Part shown: in pieces, positions 1-14,449 of the stretch | Numbering within the stretch: position 1 is the first letter of the stretch | Layout: every line of letters starts with the position of its first letter | Assembly (NCBI RefSeq): GCF_004362825.1 | Contig: NZ_SNXZ01000001.1 | Span: 1,736,001-1,800,000, forward strand | DNA length: 64,000 nucleotides | Direction: 5' to 3' | From: Labedaea rhizosphaerae | GTDB taxonomy: Bacteria > Actinomycetota > Actinomycetes > Mycobacteriales > Pseudonocardiaceae | Notes under the pieces: model-generated | Seen by the model: the letters and a program-made list of their open reading frames with translations, nothing else | Databases searched by the model: none | What the model was told of the DNA's origin: nothing | Made by a program: the position numbers and the translations under genes

Positions 1-90
1 AAGGGGTCGAGCGGCGGGGGCGCAACGCAGCCGAGCAGCACGAGCGGACTCGGCAGCATCTTCGGGACCCTGCTGGGAGGCGGTGCCTGA
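1..90 (+). CDS. Mce-family protein, C-terminal end (cut by window start)
   Basis: Frame 1 is open from the first base to a TGA at 88-90 and encodes the last 29 residues of a protein that is rich in Gly, Ser and Thr and ends in a hydrophobic Gly/Leu run (GTLLGGGA). Its stop overlaps the start of the following MceF-like gene (TGATG), so the two are translationally coupled. Position in the conserved mceA-F order suggests the MceE lipoprotein, but the diagnostic N-terminus is outside the window. The low-complexity Gly-rich tail is typical of Mce proteins; the subfamily is inference. Confidence 0.6.
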   Translation, partial: KGSSGGGATQPSSTSGLGSIFGTLLGGGA

Positions 91-1340
91 TGCTCACCCG
101 CACCGTGCGGATGCAGCTGCTCGCGTTCTTCGTGATCGCGGTGGTCTCGATCGCCTACGCCCTGATCCGCTTCACCGACGTCGAGGCGTTCTTCGGCGAC
201 AAGGGCTACACGGCCAAGCTCGAACTGCAGGACTCCGGCGGCATCTTCACCAACGCCGAGGTCACCTATCGGGGCGTGCAGGTCGGCAAGATCGGCGACC
301 TGCGGCTGACCAAGACCGGCCTCGAGGTCGACCTCAACATCGACGCCGACGCCCCTGACATCCCGGCCGACCTCGACGCGTTCGTGGCCAACCGGTCCGC
401 GGTCGGCGAGCAGTTCGTCGACCTGCGCCCGCGCGGCACCGACGGCCCGACCCTGCGCGACCGCCCGGTCATCCCGGTCGACCGCGGCCACGTGCCGGTC
501 AGCACCGACAAGGTGATCTCCGCGCTCGACACGTTCGCGTCCTCGGTGCCCACCGACTCGCTGCGCACCGTCGTCGACGAGATGAACACCGCGTTCGCGG
601 GCACCGGCCAGGACCTGCAGGTGCTGCTGGACAGCACCGCGCAGTTCACCGACGCGGCGAGCGAGCACCTGCCGCAGACGATCAAGCTGATCGACTCCAG
701 CGGCACCGTGCTCGCCACGGTGAACCGGCAGTCGGGCAACATCAAGTCGTTCTCGACGGACCTGAAGCTGCTGGCCCAGCAGCTCAAGACCTCCGACCCG
801 GACATCCGCAACCTGATCACGCAGGTGCCGGGTGCGGCCGACCAGCTCGACCAGTTCGTGCGCGAGACCGGACCCGGGCTCGGCGTCACGCTGGCGAACC
901 TGCTGACCACCTCGAACATCCTCGAGACCCGCCAGGACGGCATCGAACAGGCGCTGGTCACCTACCCGGCGGTGGCGGTCGGCTCGAAGACCGTGACCCC
1001 CGGCGACGGCACCGCGCACCTCGGCTTCGCGTTGAACCTGTTCGACCCGCCGCCGTGCGTGAAGGGCTACGAGGGCACCAAGAAGAAGGCGGGCAACGAC
1101 CTGTCGAACACCCAGCCCAACGAGCAGGCGTACTGCGCGGAGCCGCAGGGCAGCCCGATCGCGGTGCGCGGCTCGCAGAACGCGCCGTACGGCGGCCGGC
1201 CGGTGGACGTGACCCAGGGCGACGTGGCCGCCAACTCGGGCCGGTCGCAGGAGTCGCTGGCCCAGCAGGCCGCGCAGCGCGGCGGCGGCCAGCCGGTGAC
1301 CCTCACCTCGCTCGGCTCCCTGCTCGGACTGCCGGGCTGA
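90..1340 (+). CDS. MCE family protein, MceF-like
   Basis: 416 residues. One membrane-spanning segment lies at about residues 8-27. A MCE/MlaD domain follows (about 40-115), with the typical pattern of a Gly-Gly-Ile-Phe run, 'EVTYRGVQVGKI' and 'SAVGEQFVDL'. A long helical region (about 140-290) and a Cys-containing, Pro/Gly-rich tail come after it. Mce proteins form hexameric, periplasm-spanning lipid shuttles that work with YrbE permeases and an MceG-type ATPase. It is the last mce gene before two Mce-associated genes, which is the usual place of mceF; subtype rests on that order. The ATG at 90 overlaps the previous stop. Transported lipid unknown. Confidence 0.85.
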   Translation: MLTRTVRMQLLAFFVIAVVSIAYALIRFTDVEAFFGDKGYTAKLELQDSGGIFTNAEVTYRGVQVGKIGDLRLTKTGLEVDLNIDADAPDIPADLDAFVANRSAVGEQFVDLRPRGTDGPTLRDRPVIPVDRGHVPVSTDKVISALDTFASSVPTDSLRTVVDEMNTAFAGTGQDLQVLLDSTAQFTDAASEHLPQTIKLIDSSGTVLATVNRQSGNIKSFSTDLKLLAQQLKTSDPDIRNLITQVPGAADQLDQFVRETGPGLGVTLANLLTTSNILETRQDGIEQALVTYPAVAVGSKTVTPGDGTAHLGFALNLFDPPPCVKGYEGTKKKAGNDLSNTQPNEQAYCAEPQGSPIAVRGSQNAPYGGRPVDVTQGDVAANSGRSQESLAQQAAQRGGGQPVTLTSLGSLLGLPG

Positions 1341-1393
1341 GGCGACCACGTGCGGGCGTACGGATACCCTGACCGCTTGGCAATCGCGGCGAA

Positions 1394-2053
1394 ATGAGCA
1401 CCATGGTGAGCAGCGACACCGATCGCGACACGGACGCCGACACGGACGCCGACGCGGTCGAGACCGAGACGACCGGGCGGTCGTCGCGCCGGACCCGGTT
1501 CGGCTTCGGCGACCCGCTGGCCCGCTCGACGACGTTCCTGGCGATCGCGGTCGTGCTCGTCGTGGCGGCCCTGGCCGCCGCCGTGATCTTCGCGGTGCAG
1601 TGGTTCGGCGCGCCGGGCGGCGAGGACGTGGAGTTCAGCCAGCAGCGCGACGAGGTGGCCCGGGTCGCCGAGAACACGATCATCACGCTGAACACGATCG
1701 ACTACAAGCAGATCGACAAGTCGTTCAACGACATCGTGAACACGATGACGGCCGAGGCGCAGAAGGACTTCACCTCGCACAAGGACGACTGGAAGTCGCT
1801 GCTGGTCAAGAACAAGATCGTCTCCACGGCCAAGGTCGCGGTGGACAACGGTCGCAAGGCCATCGCGGTCGAGGACCTCAACACCCACGACGGCACCGCG
1901 TCGGTGATGGTCGTGGTGAACCTGACGGTCACGCCGGACGGGCAGAAGCCCACCAACCCGCGGGAGCGCTACATCCTGCACATGAACCGGACCCCGGACG
2001 GCTGGAAGACCAGCAGCTTCGACCCGGTGACCGTGTACCCAGCGGACCAGTGA
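1394..2053 (+). CDS. Mce-associated membrane protein
   Basis: 219 residues: an acidic N-terminal tail with repeated Asp-Thr-Asp-Ala units (about 8-21), a basic stretch, one membrane segment (about 46-68) and an extracytoplasmic domain of the Mas/Mam type (NTF2-like fold in known relatives). Such proteins are encoded directly after mceF and are thought to stabilise the Mce complex, as shown for OmamA-type proteins in mycobacteria. No strong ribosome-binding site is visible; ATG 1403 is an alternative start. It is 53 bp downstream of the MceF-like gene and 11 bp upstream of the next Mce-associated gene, probably one operon. Confidence 0.8.
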   Translation: MSTMVSSDTDRDTDADTDADAVETETTGRSSRRTRFGFGDPLARSTTFLAIAVVLVVAALAAAVIFAVQWFGAPGGEDVEFSQQRDEVARVAENTIITLNTIDYKQIDKSFNDIVNTMTAEAQKDFTSHKDDWKSLLVKNKIVSTAKVAVDNGRKAIAVEDLNTHDGTASVMVVVNLTVTPDGQKPTNPRERYILHMNRTPDGWKTSSFDPVTVYPADQ

Positions 2054-2064
2054 GAGGAAGCGAC

Positions 2065-3192
2065 GTGCCCCCGTCCCGCCGCCGCCCCACCCCGCAGCCG
2101 CAGCCGCCGCAAGGCCGCCGCCCGCGGGTGGCCGGCCTGCGCCGTCCCGCCGCTCCCGCCCCGACGGAGACGGCCGAGACGGAGACGATCGAGACGACCG
2201 AGGGCTTCAAGCCGACCCGCGGCTTCGCCCGGCACGCCGAGAAGACCCCGATCGCCGAGCCCGCCGACCCCGTCGAGCCGGACGAGGCCGTCGAAGACGT
2301 CGCGGACGAAGACGAGGTCGCGGAGGTCGACGCCGACGCCAGCACGGTCGAGGAAGCCGAGCCGGCCGTCGAGGACGAAGACGACGAAGACGACGACGAA
2401 GACGACGAAGACGACGAAGACGACGAAGACGACGAAGACGACGAAGAAGACGAGAAGCCGGCCGCGGTCGTCGCCGAGCGCAAGGCCCGTCCATCGGGCA
2501 AGCGCCGCGCCGCCGGGCTGCGCGCCCCCACGGCCAAGGCCGACCTGGCCAAGGCCGAGCGCCGCACCCGCGGCGGCAGCACGAATGGTGGCGGCGGCAA
2601 GGGCGGCAAGCGCCCGGGGCGGGCCGCGGTCAAGCTCAGCGCCGACGAGCGCACCGCACGCGGGCGCAGCAGCATGGCGCTGGTGCTGGTCGTGGTCGCG
2701 CTGGTGCTCGCGGGACTCGCCGTCTGGTTCCGGATCGAGGCCGTGAACGCCGGTGACGCCGCCGACACCGGCAACACCGCGCTCACCGACACCGGCGCGA
2801 CCAGCCAGCTCATCGGGGAACTGCGCCCGCCCATCGAGGCGATCTTCTCCCTGGACTACCAGCACCTGGACAAGACCTCGCAGGCCGCTGCGGCCAACCT
2901 CACCGGGACCGCGCTCAAGCAGTACAACCAGCTCTTCGGCGTGGTCCGGGACAACGCCGCCAAGCAGAAGCTCGTGTCGACGTTCAAGATCCGCGAGATC
3001 TCCGTCATGTCGCTGCGCGGCGACAACGCCGAGGTGCTGGTCTTCGCCGACCAGACGAGCAACAAGCCGTGCGATCCGCGCGACGACAAAGTGCGCACAT
3101 GCGGTGCTGCCATCGGGGTGCCCGCGCAGCGGGTCGACGGTCACTGGAAGATCGCCGGATTCGACATGTTCAACGGCAACCCGGTGGGCTGA
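2065..3192 (+). CDS. Mce-associated membrane protein with poly-acidic cytoplasmic tail
   Basis: 375 residues from a GTG preceded by GAGAGGAAG at 2052-2060; the frame stays open further upstream, but this start follows the previous stop directly and has the only good ribosome-binding site. Layout: Pro/Arg-rich start, acidic region with an almost uninterrupted Asp/Glu run at residues 103-130, a Lys/Arg-rich linker (about 131-205), one membrane segment (about 209-228), then an extracytoplasmic Mas-like domain with two Cys (CDPRDD and RTCGAA). About 200 residues of charged cytoplasmic tail is long for this family. It ends the mce operon. Function in Mce complex stability is inferred from family and position. 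Confidence 0.8.
   Translation: MPPSRRRPTPQPQPPQGRRPRVAGLRRPAAPAPTETAETETIETTEGFKPTRGFARHAEKTPIAEPADPVEPDEAVEDVADEDEVAEVDADASTVEEAEPAVEDEDDEDDDEDDEDDEDDEDDEDDEEDEKPAAVVAERKARPSGKRRAAGLRAPTAKADLAKAERRTRGGSTNGGGGKGGKRPGRAAVKLSADERTARGRSSMALVLVVVALVLAGLAVWFRIEAVNAGDAADTGNTALTDTGATSQLIGELRPPIEAIFSLDYQHLDKTSQAAAANLTGTALKQYNQLFGVVRDNAAKQKLVSTFKIREISVMSLRGDNAEVLVFADQTSNKPCDPRDDKVRTCGAAIGVPAQRVDGHWKIAGFDMFNGNPVG
2371..2454 (+). repeat. in-frame GAC-GAC-GAA trinucleotide/9-bp tandem repeat
   Basis: Near-perfect tandem copies of the 9-mer GACGACGAA code for Asp-Asp-Glu units, with one GAC insertion near the start and a GAA-GAC-GAG end. All units stay in frame, so copy-number change would only lengthen or shorten the acidic tract. 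The repeat also keeps the other reading frames open and creates several spurious overlapping frames. Confidence 0.95.
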
Positions 3193-3360
3193 GAGCCGGT
3201 AAATCCGCAGGTCGAGACCCAACCGCGGGGCTGTATCGTTGCTCCGCTCGGGGTCATATCCGCGTGGCATCTTGACTCTGAGCGCTGCCAGGGTCACGCT
3301 GTCTGCGAGCACCAGGACCAGGCCGGGTCCGGGCAGTTGTTCGCGGGAGGACGCTGCCTG

Positions 3361-3389
3361 TCGACAGAGGCCGAGTTTGGGTCTAGACT
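3361..3389 (+). promoter_or_regulatory. candidate rpoB promoter P1
   Basis: TCGACA (3361-3366), 17-bp spacer, TAGACT (3384-3389). This is close to the actinobacterial housekeeping sigma consensus TTGACA/TAnnnT with ideal spacing. It would give an untranslated leader of about 130 nt before rpoB. Confidence 0.55.
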
Positions 3390-3458
3390 GGCTCTTTGCG
3401 CTGCCCACTTTCTGCATGCCCTTGGCCGGGAGCTAGGATGCTGGGCACCACGGCACCC

Positions 3459-3488
3459 TTGACAGTTGCGTCAGCTAGTTGCTAACGC
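3459..3488 (+). promoter_or_regulatory. candidate rpoB promoter P2
   Basis: A perfect TTGACA at 3459-3464 is followed after 18 bp by TAACGC (3483-3488), a weak -10. A start point near 3495 would give a leader of about 35 nt. The perfect -35 is the main support. Confidence 0.4.
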
Positions 3489-3528
3489 GGCTGCTCAGCA
3501 AAGCACATAGTCCCTGGAAGGACGCATC

Positions 3529-7035
<3,507 letters not shown>

Positions 7036-7044
7036 CACCTCGCC

Positions 7045-7077
7045 GGCTGGTGGGCGGTCGGAAACCGCCCACCAGCC
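7045..7077 (+). other. perfect 14-bp hairpin between rpoB and rpoC
   Basis: GGCTGGTGGGCGGT (7045-7058), 5-nt loop, exact complement (7064-7077). No T-run follows, so it is more likely a partial terminator, RNA-processing or stability element than a full stop, since rpoC has no obvious own promoter behind it. Confidence 0.7.
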
Positions 7078-7129
7078 AAAGGCCTGATCCAAACCCCGTG
7101 CAGTAACAAAGAAGGGGAGAAGAGAAGAC

Positions 7130-11029
<3,900 letters not shown>

Positions 11030-11046
11030 AGTAGCTAGGTCCAACC

Positions 11047-11080
11047 GGGAGCCCCCGATCCGCAAGGGTCGGGGGCTCCC
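11047..11080 (+). terminator. rpoBC terminator
   Basis: Stem GGGAGCCCCCGA (11047-11058) pairs perfectly with 11069-11080; the inner part closes further on a GCAA tetraloop (11062-11065). A short T-containing tail (GCCTTTGTC) follows. Strong rho-independent-like hairpin 18 bp after the rpoC stop. Confidence 0.85.
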
Positions 11081-11131
11081 GCCTTTGTCGGTGGTTTGTG
11101 CGACACTGTGTGACGACATGAGGAGTTTCCC

Positions 11132-11740
11132 GTGACCGCAGTGCCTGAGCCCGACGCACCGATCGAGACCAGCTACAAGTTCCCTGCGCGGTTACTGACC
11201 GTCGCTGAGTACCAGCAGCTCGGCGAGATCGAGGTCGGTTACACGGAGTTGCAGGAAGGTCACGTCCTCTTGTCGCCGAGCCCCGTTCCTGACCACAACA
11301 CAGCCATGTTCGAGCTGGGCTTTCAGCTTCGTGGTCAGGTCCCTGCACAGTTCGAGGTCATTCTGGACATAGATGTGGACCTCGAGTTGGACGAGCCGGA
11401 TCAGCCGGGCTTCTCCCGCCAGCCGGATCTCGTGATCGCTGATCGTGCCGGCCGGGTCCGTGTGCGAGCCGAGGGCGGGATGCTGCGGGCTTCCGAGGTG
11501 CTGATCGCGGTCGAGATCGTGTCACCAGGCTCCAAACGGACCGACTACGTGATCAAGCGTGGCGAGTATGCGGATGCCGGCATTCCGCATTACTGGATCC
11601 TGGACCTCGACGAGCCGGTGTCCCTTGTGGACTGCCACCTGGCCGAGGGCTTCGGCTACCAGGACGCCGGTGGCGTGACCGGAACCTTCGAAACGACGGT
11701 GCCGTTCCCGCTGCGCGTGGAGCTCGACAAGCTGTTCTGA
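11132..11740 (+). CDS. Uma2-family (DUF820) restriction-endonuclease-fold protein
   Basis: 202 residues, GTG start with GAGGAG at 11119-11124. The fold-typical motifs are visible: PD at 98-99, Glu128 in 'VEIVSPGS' (127-134), Asp138 and Lys142 downstream, and 'YW' at 154-155. These make up the PD-(D/E)xK nuclease signature of the Uma2 family. Family members are very abundant in cyanobacteria and actinobacteria, and their substrates are unknown. It is a single gene after the rpoBC terminator; codon use is less biased than in the neighbouring core genes. Nuclease activity is inferred from motifs only. Confidence 0.85.
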   Translation: MTAVPEPDAPIETSYKFPARLLTVAEYQQLGEIEVGYTELQEGHVLLSPSPVPDHNTAMFELGFQLRGQVPAQFEVILDIDVDLELDEPDQPGFSRQPDLVIADRAGRVRVRAEGGMLRASEVLIAVEIVSPGSKRTDYVIKRGEYADAGIPHYWILDLDEPVSLVDCHLAEGFGYQDAGGVTGTFETTVPFPLRVELDKLF

Positions 11741-11761
11741 GCCGCCCCGTACGATCCCCGC

Positions 11762-12703
11762 GTGGATCTCGTCTGGCGGCCGACTCGGCGCACGTTCGCA
11801 GCAGCCGGCCTCTGGGCCGCGGTGGCCGTCCTGTCCGCCATCGCCATGGGCACGCTCGACCTCACCGCCGCCGCCTACCCGCTGACCGTCGCCGTCCTCC
11901 TCACGGCCTACAACCTGCTCCTGGCCACGCGGGGCTGCACCGAGTTCACCGAAGACGGCGTGCACAACACGATCCTGCGCACGGCCACGACCCACTGGGA
12001 CGAGATCGACCGCATTCACGTCATCCGCGGCGCGGGTGGCGCGTCGCTCCAGCTCGTCGCCGACCGCAGGCGGGTCCGCCTCGCCGCCCCGCGCACCGGG
12101 CTCATCGCCCGCGACCCGGACTTCGAAGCGCACCTCGAAGAACTCCGAGAAGTCCACGAGGTCAAGGAAACCCGCATCCCCGGCTGGCTGAGCGCGGTCG
12201 CCGCGGCCGTCGCCGTCGCCCTGCTCGTCGCCGCCGCGGCCGTGCTCGACCGCCCGTGGCTCAGCGACTGGTGGCCGGGCACCCCCGTGGCGGCCACGAC
12301 GCCGGATCCGTGCACCGCGCTGGACCGGCCGACCCTCGACCGCGCGCTCACCGAGCACCACGACGCGGGGAAGCCGACCGACGCCTTCTTCGGCGACGGC
12401 TGCCAATGGCAACGCCTGGGCGACCTCGGCTGGGACCTCGTCGTCAGCTACGACCGGTTCACCCGCACCGCGAAGGGCACCGGGGCCGACGCGGCCGCCG
12501 ACGCCTTCAGCCTCTTCACCGACCACGACGGCCGCCGCCCGGTCGCGGGGCTCGGCGACGAGACCTACACGTGGACCAGTGGCGCGATCACGAGCGTGCT
12601 CGTGCGCAAGGCCAACGTGATCGTCGAGGTCGAGTACAACGGCGACCCGGCGATCGCCGTGGAGCTGGCACGCATCGCCTCGGCGGCGGTCGCTGTCGAG
12701 TAA
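11762..12703 (+). CDS. membrane protein with PH-like and DUF3558-like parts
   Basis: 313 residues, GTG start 21 bp after the Uma2 gene. Membrane segments lie at about 13-30, 36-54 and 143-162. Between the second and third is a small domain (about 58-130) that looks like the bacterial PH domain often found beside such membrane pairs. The outer C-terminal part (about 180-313) begins 'DPCTALDRP' and has a second Cys (C214) before a Trp, the pattern of DUF3558-type actinobacterial lipoproteins, here anchored by a membrane helix instead. I do not recognise a specific function. Domain assignments are from visual pattern and need a profile search. Confidence 0.65.
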   Translation: MDLVWRPTRRTFAAAGLWAAVAVLSAIAMGTLDLTAAAYPLTVAVLLTAYNLLLATRGCTEFTEDGVHNTILRTATTHWDEIDRIHVIRGAGGASLQLVADRRRVRLAAPRTGLIARDPDFEAHLEELREVHEVKETRIPGWLSAVAAAVAVALLVAAAAVLDRPWLSDWWPGTPVAATTPDPCTALDRPTLDRALTEHHDAGKPTDAFFGDGCQWQRLGDLGWDLVVSYDRFTRTAKGTGADAAADAFSLFTDHDGRRPVAGLGDETYTWTSGAITSVLVRKANVIVEVEYNGDPAIAVELARIASAAVAVE

Positions 12704-12750
12704 AGAGAGCAACGGCGTGCGGGCGAACGGCCGCAATCCGTGCCCAGGCG

Positions 12751-12779
12751 TTGACCTTCCGTCCGATCTTGGCCAATCT
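12751..12779 (+). promoter_or_regulatory. candidate promoter for the M15 peptidase gene
   Basis: TTGACC (12751-12756), 17-bp spacer, CAATCT (12774-12779). It lies 36 bp before the GTG start at 12816. The -10 is only partly like the consensus. Confidence 0.4.
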
Positions 12780-12815
12780 TCGATCCACTTTGTGAGGGTT
12801 TTTCGGAGGTTGCCC

Positions 12816-13628
12816 GTGAAGTCCCGTTTGCTGGCATTCGTGTTCGCGGCGACAGCCGCCTTCGCTCTCGTCACCGGGTCGGCCTCGGCCGATCCACTGA
12901 CCCCGGGCGGGCCGACCCCGGTCCCCGCCCCCATCGCCGCACCGACGGCATCCCCGAACTCGACGGCGGCGACACCGGCGCTGGCCGACGGCTGTTACAC
13001 CTGGGGCCGGGTCCTCTCCGAGGGCACGACCGGTGAGGACGTCCGTCAGTTGCAGATCCGGGTCAGCGGCTACCCCGGGTACGGCGCGTCGATCGCCCTC
13101 GACGGCCAGTTCGGCCCGGCCACCAAGGCCGCGGTGATCCGCTTCCAGCAGGCGTACGGGCTCACCGCCGATGGCATCGCCGGCGCGCAGACCTTCAACA
13201 AGATCTACGCGCTGCAGGACGACGACTGCACGCCGGTCAACTTCAGCTACGCCGAGCTGAACCACTGCAACACCACCTGGGCCGGCGGTCCGCTCTCCGC
13301 GGCGGCGGCCAAGGCCAACGCGCTCGTGGTGATGTGGCAGCTGCAGGCGTTGCGCCACGCGCTCGGCGACCGCCCGATCGGCGTCAACAGCGGCTTCCGC
13401 AGCTACAGCTGCAACAGCGCGGCGGGCGGGTCCTCGACCAGCCGCCACCTGTACGGCGACGCGGCCGACCTCGCCGCGGGCACGATCGGGTTCTGCAACC
13501 TGGCCAAGGAGGCCCGCTACCACGGGTTCGAGGAGATCCTCGGCCCCGGCTACCCGGACCACAGCGACCACACCCACGTCGCGAACAAGTCGTCGCGGTT
13601 CTGGTCGGCGTCGCAGTGCGGGATCTGA
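12816..13628 (+). CDS. secreted peptidoglycan-binding M15-type carboxypeptidase
   Basis: 270 residues from GTG 12816, chosen because CGGAGGT (12804-12810) lies 5 bp upstream and a clean signal peptide (about 1-26, cut after ASA) follows; an upstream in-frame start would bury it. A peptidoglycan-binding domain (about 65-125; 'DGQFGPATKAAVIRFQ') is followed by a zinc peptidase domain of the M15_3 (VanY/DD-carboxypeptidase-like) group with H211-x-x-x-D-A-A-D218 and the 'DHTH' ligands at 251-254. It probably trims D-Ala-D-Ala or cross-bridge peptides of cell-wall peptidoglycan outside the cell. Three or more Cys pairs suggest disulfides. Single gene with its own promoter and terminator. Confidence 0.85.
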   Translation: MKSRLLAFVFAATAAFALVTGSASADPLTPGGPTPVPAPIAAPTASPNSTAATPALADGCYTWGRVLSEGTTGEDVRQLQIRVSGYPGYGASIALDGQFGPATKAAVIRFQQAYGLTADGIAGAQTFNKIYALQDDDCTPVNFSYAELNHCNTTWAGGPLSAAAAKANALVVMWQLQALRHALGDRPIGVNSGFRSYSCNSAAGGSSTSRHLYGDAADLAAGTIGFCNLAKEARYHGFEEILGPGYPDHSDHTHVANKSSRFWSASQCGI

Positions 13629-13644
13629 GCGACTGATCGTGTTC

Positions 13645-13679
13645 GGCCGGATTCCGTTGGTAGCCAACGGGATCCGGCC
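13645..13679 (+). terminator. terminator after the M15 peptidase gene
   Basis: A 16-bp stem with one G-T wobble (13645-13660 with 13664-13679) closes on a 3-nt loop, 16 bp after the stop codon. No T-run follows, as is common in high-GC actinobacteria. Confidence 0.75.
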
Positions 13680-13713
13680 CCAAACCGTCCGGCTCGGATG
13701 GTAGCTTCCGACT

Positions 13714-14355
13714 GTGTCGACTCCCGTTCCCTTCACGGACAACGTGTCCGACCTGTCCAACTACGAGGGCTACCAGTTCGAGTTCCGCTGCGAGCGGTGC
13801 GGGAACGGGTACCGCTCGGCCTACCAGCGCGACAAGCTGGAGATGGGCCGCGGTGTGCTGCGGGCCGTCGGCTCCTTGTTCGGCGGCCGGGCCCAGGACC
13901 TGAGCAACGCCGCCGGCCAGTGGGCCTACAACCGCGGCACCAACTCCCCGGCCAAGGACAAGGCCCTCGCCGAGGCGGTCCAGGAGATCTCCCCGAGCTT
14001 TCGCCAGTGCCGCGGCTGCGGCGACTGGATGTGCGCCGACCAGTGCTGGAACGACGAGATCGGCCAGTGCCTGCGCTGCTCGCCCAGCGTCGCCGAGGAG
14101 ATCTCGCGCGCGCAGGCCGAGGCCCAGCGCAGGCAGATCTGGGACAAGGCCGAGCAGACCGACTGGACGACCGGCCTCGACGTCGCCACCCGCGCCAAGC
14201 TGACCTGCCCGAGCTGCGGCAGCAAAGTCGACGGCGGCAAGTTCTGCTCGTCCTGCGGCTCGGCGCTGGCCCTGCCGACCAGGTGCGGCGGCTGCGGCTC
14301 GTCGGCCAACAAGACGGGCGCGGTCTTCTGCTCCGACTGCGGCACCAAGTTGTGA
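13714..14355 (+). CDS. multi-zinc-ribbon protein of unknown function
   Basis: 213 residues, GTG start. Contains many CxxC pairs: C26/C29, C99/C102, C107/C111, C119/C122, then a C-terminal double zinc ribbon C165/C168-C178/C181 and C191/C194-C206/C209. Residues 36-95 are a helical, Gly/Ala-rich insert between ribbon halves. Soluble, no signal or membrane segment. The C-terminal part matches the generic double-zinc-ribbon pattern found in actinobacterial regulatory or scaffolding proteins; no enzymatic motif is visible. Neighbours are functionally unrelated. Role not assignable. Confidence 0.75.
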   Translation: MSTPVPFTDNVSDLSNYEGYQFEFRCERCGNGYRSAYQRDKLEMGRGVLRAVGSLFGGRAQDLSNAAGQWAYNRGTNSPAKDKALAEAVQEISPSFRQCRGCGDWMCADQCWNDEIGQCLRCSPSVAEEISRAQAEAQRRQIWDKAEQTDWTTGLDVATRAKLTCPSCGSKVDGGKFCSSCGSALALPTRCGGCGSSANKTGAVFCSDCGTKL

Positions 14356-14449
14356 GCCCGCGCCGGCTGCGACTTCCTGACCAGTAGCCCTACCGGCCCC
14401 GGTGGCCGATGATGCGTCTGACGACGCTGATCGACCCACGGAGGCGGCC

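Larger units (their letters stand above)
3193..3528 (+). promoter_or_regulatory. rpoB upstream region (336 bp, no gene)
   Basis: Gap between the mce operon and rpoB. I see no convincing gene in it; short frames here lack ribosome-binding sites and conserved features. It holds two promoter candidates listed separately (3361-3389 and 3459-3488) and a ribosome-binding site GGAAGGA at 3516-3522 before the TTG start of rpoB. The base composition is lower in GC than the surrounding genes. No clear terminator hairpin for the mce operon was found. Confidence 0.7.

Noticed and set aside
1600-2064. Upstream extension of the second Mce-associated protein into the first one
   Set aside because: It would read through another gene in a different frame; a GTG with a ribosome-binding site at 2065 explains the true start.
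3239-3436. Small frame in the rpoB leader
   Set aside because: No ribosome-binding site, promoter boxes inside it, no recognisable protein.
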